A stretch of 12,141 nt of DNA, from positions 1 to 12,141 of the forward strand of contig CAZLZO010000040.1 of assembly GCA_964564025.1 (NCBI GenBank), read 5' to 3'. Positions 6,766 to 12,141 of this stretch are shown piece by piece. This stretch comes from DRYM01 sp964564025 (lineage in GTDB: Archaea > Thermoproteota > Thermoprotei_A > EX4484-217-1). Under the pieces are notes generated by a model. The model worked only from the letters and a program-made list of their open reading frames with translations. It ran no database searches and was not told the DNA's origin. How positions within the stretch are numbered: the stretch's first letter is position 1; the number at the start of each line of letters is the position of its first letter. A program made the position numbers and the translations under genes.

Positions 6766-7866
6766 TTATGAGTGCTCTGTTACTACTTCTAGACCTTTAC
6801 TTGTTACTATGAAAGTATCTTCGTGTTTTATCTGTCCCGCTCCCTTTAGCATTATAGGTGCATGGACTGATGCCACAGCCATTCCTGGCTTTAATTCAAT
6901 AAACCTGTGTTTAGGCACTATGGTTGTTATTGGCGTTTCCTCTATTTGCAAACCTACTCCATGAAGATACCCTATCACTCTATGATCTATTAATCCATGT
7001 TTGATGTATATTTTGTCTAACTCCATTATTACATTGATGGGTTTAACGCCAGGTTTAGTTAGTTCTAATGCTTTCCCATATACTTCCTTCATGCATTTTA
7101 TTGCTTTTTCCGCTTCACTATTATGTCCTACAATGATTGTTCTTGAAATGTTAGCGTAATAATGATTATAATCTACCCCTAAGACTATGGTTACGGCTAA
7201 TCCTTCAATCACCTTCTGATCTCTAAATGGTTCAGCGTGAACTCTTGGATTAGGCCCTATGTTTACGTATATTTTTGGTTCTTCTGTCCCGAGTCTGTAT
7301 GCGTGATAGTATGCTTCAGCTGCAATTTCTGTTTCACTAACTCCAGGCTTTATTACATTGACTACTTTATCCATTACCTTTGCAGCTATTTTACCTGCTT
7401 TTCTTACTGCCTCTAATTCGTACCTGTCTTTAATCATTCTCATTTCTGCTACTATACCTGATATATCTACTACGTTCACTTGCGGATTAAGACGTTTAAA
7501 CATCTCGTAGAAGAGTATGTAAGCATCTCTCTCAATGCCATACTCTAAACCTACAGTTCTATACCCACTACTCCTTATAATGGTTGAAACCTTAGCCATG
7601 AGGTCTCCTCCATCCCTAAAAGTCACTACATTATCTATCCATGTTCGCTGTGCAAGCTCATCTTCCTCTCCTTTCGCTGCAAATAGCATTGGTTCTTCAC
7701 GTGCAGGTATTAGCAATGCAGGTCTAAGCCACTTTGCTCCGGTAAAGTAGGTAAATGTTGATTGAACGCGGATCATGGCGGCATCAATATTTTTAGAGCT
7801 TAATTTCTCCTGGAAGTGCTTTAGCCTCTTACGTAATATAGAAGCGGGGAAGCGGATTTTCCTCAC
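6766..7866 (-). CDS. M24/creatinase-fold protein (Xaa-Pro peptidase-like) with a degenerate metal site
   Basis: About 366 residues: an N-terminal creatinase-type domain (about 10-140) and a C-terminal pita-bread M24 domain (about 150-360). Numbering below counts from the upstream GTG at 7875. Xaa-Pro aminopeptidases use Asp, Asp, His, Glu, Glu to hold two metals. Aligning by eye, the first Asp is V231 (in IVLGVDYNHYY), the second is N242 (in YYANISRT, normally sDiTRT), His is kept as H305 in YLHGVGL, the first Glu is H338 (SVHAP, normally tiEPG), and the last Glu is kept as E352 (KHEDTF). H213, in PRVHAEPF, matches the His that metal-free creatinase uses. So this is probably not an ordinary dinuclear aminopeptidase; it may be a metal-free hydrolase or a non-catalytic binder. 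The start GTG 7866 has AGGTG six bases upstream; GTG 7875 would add three residues. A CTTATTTAAC box near 7908-7917 is a likely TATA. Confidence 0.9.
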   Translation of the reverse strand: MRKIRFPASILRKRLKHFQEKLSSKNIDAAMIRVQSTFTYFTGAKWLRPALLIPAREEPMLFAAKGEEDELAQRTWIDNVVTFRDGGDLMAKVSTIIRSSGYRTVGLEYGIERDAYILFYEMFKRLNPQVNVVDISGIVAEMRMIKDRYELEAVRKAGKIAAKVMDKVVNVIKPGVSETEIAAEAYYHAYRLGTEEPKIYVNIGPNPRVHAEPFRDQKVIEGLAVTIVLGVDYNHYYANISRTIIVGHNSEAEKAIKCMKEVYGKALELTKPGVKPINVIMELDKIYIKHGLIDHRVIGYLHGVGLQIEETPITTIVPKHRFIELKPGMAVASVHAPIMLKGAGQIKHEDTFIVTSKGLEVVTEHS

Positions 7867-7949
7867 AACATACACCTGTGTTCATAAACCATATTGTGGC
7901 TTAAGGTGTTAAATAAGCGTTAGGGATAATGTGAGGGCTTTCTTTAAGG

Positions 7950-8093
7950 AACATTTCCAATAAGCTAATACTACCTTGAAAGCACGTCTTACTTAAAAGT
8001 GATGAAGCTAAGTTCTTTATTAAGGTATTAAACAAGGAATTTAAATAACAACTAATTAGACAGCTACTAAAGGTCCTAGATGAGGCATGGTAA
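7950..8093 (+). pseudogene. Possible decayed gene remnant, unknown
   Basis: Protein-like text survives in pieces here: YYLESTSYLK in one frame, then after a one-base shift in an AAAA run near 7995, SDEAKFFIKVLNKEFK, a TAA at 8046, and QLIRQLLKVLDEAW ending at TAA 8091-8093. The joined text is a charged amphipathic helix pattern rather than random AT-rich translation. I do not recognise a family. Low confidence that this was ever a gene. Confidence 0.2.
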
Positions 8094-8179
8094 TAAAAGT
8101 TCATAACGGAACAGTTCGTTACATAGTAGAAGCTCTGAAAGAAAATGTGCTGTGTAATGTTAAATTGGGGGAATTCTAA
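8087..8179 (+). CDS. Short ORF of 30 codons, possibly a gene remnant
   Basis: ATG 8087 to TAA 8177 encodes a 30-residue peptide beginning MVIKVHNGTVRYIVEALKEN. The TVRYIVEALKEN part has a well-formed amphipathic helix and resembles a piece of a larger folded domain, perhaps the C-terminal part of an enzyme; I cannot name it. It overlaps the end of the preceding remnant (ATGGTAA) and stops two bases before the transporter pseudogene's likely start codon. It could be a true micro-protein, but a remnant is more likely given the decay on both sides. Confidence 0.25.
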   Translation: MVIKVHNGTVRYIVEALKENVLCNVKLGEF

Positions 8180-8181
8180 TC

Positions 8182-9074
8182 TTGGTGAAATAAAACGTTA
8201 GGTAAGCGGTTATATGCTTTAGCTGAGGCTTTTCTTGTTACATTTCTTTGGTCCACATCCTATATACTTATCAAAGTTGGTCTTAAAGAATTGAATCCTA
8301 TAGCTTTCGTAGCTTATAGATACACTTTAGCTTCTATAATGCTGATAATGCTTATGTTAACTCAAATATAAGGGTAGTAAAACTCTTGAGTTTAAATATT
8401 TGCCGATATTCTTAGTGTTGGGGTTTACGGGTTATTCTGTAGCTCAAGGACTACAGTTTTGGCCTATATTATCTTCCAGCAATATCGGTAACGTTTATTC
8501 TTAATATGACGCCCATAATTTGTTTTAGTATTAAGTATTCTTTGCTTAAAGGAAAAACCTACATTCGCTCAACTCATAGGAGTAGTGATTTTTATTTGTG
8601 GTGTAATATTGTTCTTTTCCTCATACTTACTGCTGGTTTTAACGAAATTTTCGGCGTATTTCTAACTGTGCTTTCAGGTATAGGTTGGGCTTTATACATG
8701 ATTATCTCTAGATATTACTTAAGAGGGAGAATAGGTTAGGTGTCTTTACATTAACTTCTTACTTAATGTCTTTTGGCTCAATATTGCTTCTTGCAGCAGC
8801 CATTCTAAGTAACAACGTTATATTTCCCTCTATTTGGTTCATAATATTTTGGCTTAGTATTGTAAATACTGCATTAGCTTTTACTCTATGGAATTACGCA
8901 TTAAAGACCTTGAGAGCTTATGAACAATCTATATTGCAGAACACCATGTTAATACAGATAACACTATTAGCCTACATATTCCTTAGAGAAACACTAACCT
9001 TTCAGAAACTTTTAAGAATAATAATGGTTTTTACAGGAGTATTAATAGTGCAGTTATTACCTAAACGTACTTAG
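8182..9074 (+). pseudogene. DMT/EamA-family transporter broken by six single-base indels
   Basis: When six one-base changes are repaired the region reads as one protein of about 296 residues with around ten membrane segments, the normal size and fold of drug/metabolite (EamA, COG0697) transporters, which export metabolites across the cytoplasmic membrane. Ordered pieces: FLWSTSYILIKVGLKELNP, VAYRYTLASIML, then FLVLGFTGYSVAQGLQ, FGLYYLPAISVTFILNMTPI, PTFAQLIGVVIFICGVILFF, FLTVLSGIGWALYMIISRYY, LGVFTLTSYLMSFGSILLL, and IFWLSIVNTALAFTLWNYAL. The lesions are +1 at 8191, +1 near 8366, +1 in TTTT 8457-8460, +1 in AAAAA 8553-8557, -1 near 8651, -1 near 8725. The likely old start is TTG 8182 or GTG 8185 with GGGG upstream at about 8167-8171. 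Open pieces remain at 8506-8739 and 8766-9074. Several lesions are in homopolymers, so base-calling error should be excluded. Confidence 0.85.
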
Positions 9075-9308
9075 TCAAAATGTATCTAAAAGAACTATGT
9101 TGCCCTATTGGAAATATTGAAGATAAATGTGTATATTTTTCTTGAGATTAGAAAGACTAAAACACCGAGCCATGGACTTAAAATATAACAATAAATATTT
9201 AGACATTATCTGAAAAGTACTTTAGATATGGGCTACGCTACTAATAATGATGTTTACGATTACTTTAGTATTTGTATTTGAAAGATCGCTCAATATGGCT
9301 TATAAAGG

Positions 9309-10940
9309 CTAAGTATCCATGTAAGGCCATTTCCATTTCTTTGGCGGCTTAAGATTTTCCTTTACTGTTCTTAAAGTGACCCATTTAAGTAGGTTAAGCC
9401 ACCACCCGGCCTTATCGTTTGTTCCAGAAGCTCTAGAGCCTCCGAAAGGCTGTCTATTAACTATTGCTCCCGTCGGCTTATCGTTTATGTAGAAGTTTCC
9501 AGCGGCCCATCTTAGAATTTTCTCAGCGATCATTATTGCTTCACGATCCTTAGCGAAAATAGAGCCCGTTAAGCCGTAAGGTGATGTTTCATTGCATAGC
9601 TTTAATGTTTCCTCATACTTATCATCATCGTAAACGTATACTGTAAGTACTGGTCCGAAAATTTCTTCCTCCATTAATTTACCCTTGGGCTTCTTGGAAA
9701 TAATCACTGTTGGCCATACAAAGTATCCTTTACTATCATCGTATTTCCCACCATAAACTATTTCGTAATCTTCAGGGTGTGCCTTAGCGTATTCGATATA
9801 GCTTACAACCTTGTCAAAAGCTTCCTTGGTTATTAGGGCTCCCATAAAGTTTGAAAAATCTTCAACATCGCCAACCTTTACTTTATCTAGTTCTTTCAGT
9901 AGTTTTTCCTTAAGTTCGGGCCATAAGCTTTTCGGAACGTAGAGTCTTGATGCTGCAGAGCACTTTTGTCCTTGATATTCGAAAGCACCTCTGATTATGG
10001 CGACTAATGCTTCGTCAATATTTGCTGATTTATGTAGGAATATGAAGTCTTTACCTCCGGTTTCACCTACAATTCTCGGAAAAGACTTGTAAATATGTAT
10101 GTTTTCTCCAATTGTCTTCCATATTTTCCTAAAAGTTGCGGTACTTCCAGTAAAGTGAATACCTGCAAGACTTGGATGTGACAGAATTATTTTGGCTATT
10201 TTCTCGGCATCGCCTGGAATAAAGTTTATTACCCCTGGCGGTAAGCCTGCTTCTTCAAGAATTCTCATAATGTAATAGTTTGAGTAAACTACTGGAGCTG
10301 AAGGCTTCCACACTACGACATTACCCATCATAGCAGGTGCTGTCGGTAAATTACCGCCTATTGAGAAGAAGTTGAACGGAGTTATTGCGAAAACAAATCC
10401 TTCAAGAGGTCTCCAATCTATTCTGTTAAGTTCTCCAGTAAGCGATTCAGGCTGTTGCTCATAAAGAAACCTCATGTAGTATGCGTTAAAACGCCAGAAA
10501 TCAACAAGCTCTACTAAATCTATTTCAGCTTCCCTAGGAGTTTTACTTTGACATAGCATTATTGCAGCATTAACTTCAAACCTGTAAGGTCCGGCAAGTA
10601 ATTCTGCAGCTTTAAGGAAAATCATTGCCCTATGATACCAGTCCATATTAGCCCATTTATCCCAAGCCTTAAGAGCTTCATCAATAGCTTTTTCAACGTG
10701 TTCTTCCAAAGCCTTATGATAATAACCTAAAATCAAAGAATGATTATGTGGGCAACGGCAAATACCAAGCTCTCCAGTCTTAATATTCTTACCACCTATA
10801 ATTAGGGGAATTTCCATCCTTCTACTTTTCAATTCCCTTAATTTCCTCATTAACTCCTCTCTTTCCCTAGTTCCGGGAGCATAAGATAGAACAGGTTCAT
10901 TCTCAGGCTTAGGTATTTGGAAAACTCCTGCAGATGCCAC
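9309..10940 (-). CDS. L-glutamate gamma-semialdehyde (1-pyrroline-5-carboxylate) dehydrogenase, ALDH4A1 type
   Basis: NAD-dependent oxidation of glutamate semialdehyde/P5C to glutamate, the second step of proline breakdown. The 543 residues align by eye along the whole length of the eukaryotic mitochondrial ALDH4A1 family: NEPVLSYAPG (14-23), AEIDLVELVDFWRFNAYY, EGFVFAITPFNFFSIGGN with N190 of the oxyanion hole, WKPS with K212 for NAD, HFTGSTATF, E293 in VGETGGKDF, catalytic C327 in EYQGQKCSAASRLYVP, E426 in EEIFGP, and the closing PFGGSRASGTNDKAG. The start is GTG 10940, with GGTGAG (10944-10949) three bases upstream; ATG 10942 is out of frame. No proline dehydrogenase gene lies in the window. 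The gene converges with the dead transporter. The ALDH4A1-type sequence is more usual in bacteria and eukaryotes than in archaea, so a transferred origin is possible. Confidence 0.95.
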   Translation of the reverse strand: MASAGVFQIPKPENEPVLSYAPGTREREELMRKLRELKSRRMEIPLIIGGKNIKTGELGICRCPHNHSLILGYYHKALEEHVEKAIDEALKAWDKWANMDWYHRAMIFLKAAELLAGPYRFEVNAAIMLCQSKTPREAEIDLVELVDFWRFNAYYMRFLYEQQPESLTGELNRIDWRPLEGFVFAITPFNFFSIGGNLPTAPAMMGNVVVWKPSAPVVYSNYYIMRILEEAGLPPGVINFIPGDAEKIAKIILSHPSLAGIHFTGSTATFRKIWKTIGENIHIYKSFPRIVGETGGKDFIFLHKSANIDEALVAIIRGAFEYQGQKCSAASRLYVPKSLWPELKEKLLKELDKVKVGDVEDFSNFMGALITKEAFDKVVSYIEYAKAHPEDYEIVYGGKYDDSKGYFVWPTVIISKKPKGKLMEEEIFGPVLTVYVYDDDKYEETLKLCNETSPYGLTGSIFAKDREAIMIAEKILRWAAGNFYINDKPTGAIVNRQPFGGSRASGTNDKAGWWLNLLKWVTLRTVKENLKPPKKWKWPYMDT

Positions 10941-10943
10941 ATT

Positions 10944-10981
10944 CTCACCGCTATTAAATAATAAACTAAATAGGCTTTAAG
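10944..10981 (-). promoter_or_regulatory. Promoter and ribosome binding site of the P5C dehydrogenase gene
   Basis: On the minus strand, CTTAAAG (10975-10981) is a TATA-like element about 38 bases from the GTG, and GGTGAG (10944-10949) is a strong archaeal ribosome binding site. Together they predict a short leader of roughly 15 bases. A second AT-rich candidate, GCCTATTTAG, overlaps just downstream of the first. Confidence 0.35.
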
Positions 10982-11207
10982 CATAGCTAGGTTTTAAACA
11001 CAAATACTTTAGAGATTCCTTAATTAAATCGCAGAATGCATGGAGCGAAAATATTAGCAACTAATACTGTATGCTTAACCATTACTTAGAGGGAATAGCT
11101 TTTCTGCATATTGTTTTGTTTTATCGGTATTAACATTACTTCAATTCCTCAAAAACTTTATCACCAAAATATAGTGTTTATGGTAGCTATGTTTAAGTCA
11201 GTATTTG

Positions 11208-11594
11208 CTAGAGTTGTTTAATGAGCTTACATTTTATGCCTACATAAGCCGAAAACGCCCTCATACCCGCCAATATTTTATCATAACTATACTGGCTATA
11301 TATTGTTTCTATAAGAAATACTTTCCCTCCAAGCTCGTGTTCTTCAACTATGAGGAAATATACCATTGGGGGTTTTACTCTAGCACTTCTAATAGCTAAT
11401 GCTTTTTCAGAAGAATATTTAACTAAGCTTTCTATGCCTCCAACTATTTCCTCTAAAACTTTAACTAAGCTTTCCACAGGTAAAAATTGAAATTCTTTAC
11501 TCACCCTTCTTCTAACTTCATCTAAGCTTTTTACCTTCCAATACTCATATTCAAAAAGAAACAAACGTTTTATAATGTTCCGTGAAATTTCCAT
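11208..11594 (-). CDS. Hypothetical protein, 128 aa
   Basis: I do not recognise a family. The protein opens with a basic, helical N-terminus (EISRNIIKRLFLFEYEYWKV), followed by a charged helix (SLDEVRRRVSKEFQ), another helix (ESLVKVLEEIVGGIESLV), then beta-like hydrophobic strands (PPMVYFLIVEE, KVFLIETIY) and a last helix with AGMRAFSAYVG. It has no signal peptide or membrane segment and only one Cys (residue 122), so it is likely a small cytosolic alpha/beta protein. The ATG at 11594 has an AGGAG (11606-11610) eleven bases upstream, which supports it being a real gene; the strong alternation of hydrophobic and charged residues does too. It is divergent from the chromate-transporter gene and shares a 179-base spacer with an inverted repeat, so a regulatory link is possible but unproven. 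Confidence 0.65.
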   Translation of the reverse strand: MEISRNIIKRLFLFEYEYWKVKSLDEVRRRVSKEFQFLPVESLVKVLEEIVGGIESLVKYSSEKALAIRSARVKPPMVYFLIVEEHELGGKVFLIETIYSQYSYDKILAGMRAFSAYVGIKCKLIKQL

Positions 11595-11643
11595 TATTCC
11601 ACAGTCTCCTAATAGTTTACTAGGAATTTCTAAGAACTTATAG

Positions 11644-11664
11644 TTTTAGCTGATTTAGCTAAAA
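11644..11664. repeat. Perfect 8-bp inverted repeat in the divergent spacer before chrA
   Basis: TTTTAGCT (11644-11651), five-base loop GATTT, then AGCTAAAA (11657-11664). It lies 50 bases before the 128-aa gene and about 110 bases before the transporter start, where a symmetric operator for a divergent pair would sit. It could also form a weak hairpin. The match is exact but AT-rich. Confidence 0.4.
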
Positions 11665-11773
11665 ATTTCGAAGCTACACATGCTTTATTACATGTTTGCC
11701 TAGGAAATACTTTATAGCTTAGTAACTTGTTTAAACTGCTTGTGCTATTACTTCAGAAGAAGGGTAGTGTATT

Positions 11774-12141
11774 ATGAACGTGACTTTGCTACTAAATTTG
11801 TTCGTGAGATTCCTGAAGATAGGTATTGTAGGGTTTGGTGGAGGATGGGCAATACTTCCAATAATTGAAAGGGAAATTGTTGAGGAGGCAAAATGGATTT
11901 CGAAAGAAGAATTCATGAATGTTGTAGCTATAGCCGGTTCAACACCTGGACCTGTGGCTGTGAATGCAGCAACATATATTGGATTCAAATTAGCAGGGCC
12001 TATAGGAGCGTTCGTAGCAACATTAGCAGTGGTTCTTCCGCCTTTCACAATTATCTCACTAATAGTTTACTCGCTAACAACGTATTTTACAAATAGGCTA
12101 GTACAAGCATTACTTAACGGATTAAAAGCAGCAGTAATAGG
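11774..12141 (+). CDS. chrA: Chromate transporter (CHR/ChrA) family protein, N-terminal part
   Basis: Membrane carrier of the CHR family; characterised members export chromate, often in exchange for sulfate, but many are unverified. 122 codons are visible before the right edge. Motifs are FLKIGIVGFGGGWAILPII (about 10-28; the FGGG signature), EIVEEAKWISKEEFMNVVAIAGSTPGP (31-57) and NAATYIGFKLAGPIGAF (61-77), followed by hydrophobic membrane segments. ATG 11774 is chosen because TAG lies in frame at 11765, and GGTAGTG just upstream may serve as a ribosome binding site. A TATA-like GTTTAAACTG near 11728-11737 or TTTATAG at 11710-11716 could drive it. Whether this is the short one-domain or the long two-domain form cannot be seen because the gene is cut. 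Family secure, substrate inferred. Confidence 0.92.
   Translation, partial: MNVTLLLNLFVRFLKIGIVGFGGGWAILPIIEREIVEEAKWISKEEFMNVVAIAGSTPGPVAVNAATYIGFKLAGPIGAFVATLAVVLPPFTIISLIVYSLTTYFTNRLVQALLNGLKAAVI

Noticed and set aside
7901..8104. Minus-strand ORF of 67 codons
   Set aside because: Ser/Cys/Leu-rich, no start signal, and opposite the plus-strand remnants that look more protein-like.
9247..9312. Short hydrophobic ORF (21 codons, MMFTITLVFVFERS) with a TATA-like stretch upstream
   Set aside because: Could be a one-helix peptide, but AT-rich DNA gives such ORFs by chance, it has no ribosome binding site, and it overlaps the end of the dehydrogenase gene.
11205..11399. Plus-strand ORF of 64 codons
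   Set aside because: Opposite the 128-aa gene, which has a ribosome binding site and better residue patterning.
11731..12048. Minus-strand ORF of 105 codons
   Set aside because: Opposite the chromate-transporter gene, whose plus-strand frame has clear family motifs; the minus frame is Ala/Thr/Pro-rich shadow sequence.
1..12141. A new defence system or mobile element
   Set aside because: I looked for transposase, integrase, toxin-antitoxin, CRISPR repeats and terminal repeats and saw none; the unusual parts are explained by gene decay and divergent enzymes.

Overview
The window looks archaeal, probably from a thermophilic member of the Thermoproteota (crenarchaeal group). The DNA is AT-rich and genes start with ATG, GTG or TTG. 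Several genes have a TATA-like box about 25-35 bases from the start codon and little or no ribosome binding site, as in leaderless archaeal transcripts. The families present (YbaK-type deacylase, a COG2522-like regulator, cytosolic HtrA, acetamidase/formamidase) fit this. The lineage is an inference from gene content; no rRNA or tRNA gene is present to confirm it.

Layout. 1-894 (-) is an acetamidase/formamidase gene that runs off the left edge. It is divergent from a polytopic membrane protein of unknown function (1021-1992, +), which converges on a second unknown polytopic membrane protein (2002-2883, -). A YbaK/ProX-type aminoacyl-tRNA deacylase (3016-3486, -) is divergent from a broken region at 3581-4131. 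There the N-terminal third of a nitroreductase runs directly into a decayed helix-turn-helix regulator of the COG2522 type. Next come an intact class II HMG-CoA reductase (4249-5529, +; mevalonate for isoprenoid ether lipids) and a cytosolic HtrA-like serine protease with one PDZ domain (5652-6593, +). An M24/creatinase-fold protein (6766-7866, -) has lost three of the five usual metal ligands. 7950-8179 holds weak coding remnants. 8182-9074 (+) is a complete DMT/EamA transporter broken by six single-base indels. 9309-10940 (-) is a P5C (glutamate semialdehyde) dehydrogenase of the ALDH4A1 type. 11208-11594 (-) is a small protein of unknown function, divergent from a chromate-transporter-family gene (11774-12141, +) that runs off the right edge; a perfect 8-bp inverted repeat lies between them.

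The genes do not form one pathway. They are mostly monocistronic, often divergent or convergent, and read as ordinary housekeeping and catabolic genes (lipid precursor synthesis, protein quality control, amidase, proline/glutamate catabolism) mixed with decayed accessory genes. The two decayed blocks (about 3580-4130 and 7950-9075) sit among long intact ORFs, which suggests local gene loss rather than a generally poor sequence. Stretches without a clear gene: 6594-6765, 9075-9308 and 10941-11207 (all under 300 bases; apart from promoter-like AT-rich sequence and one doubtful short hydrophobic ORF near 9247, I see nothing supportable in them). I found no CRISPR array, insertion sequence, tRNA or rRNA.
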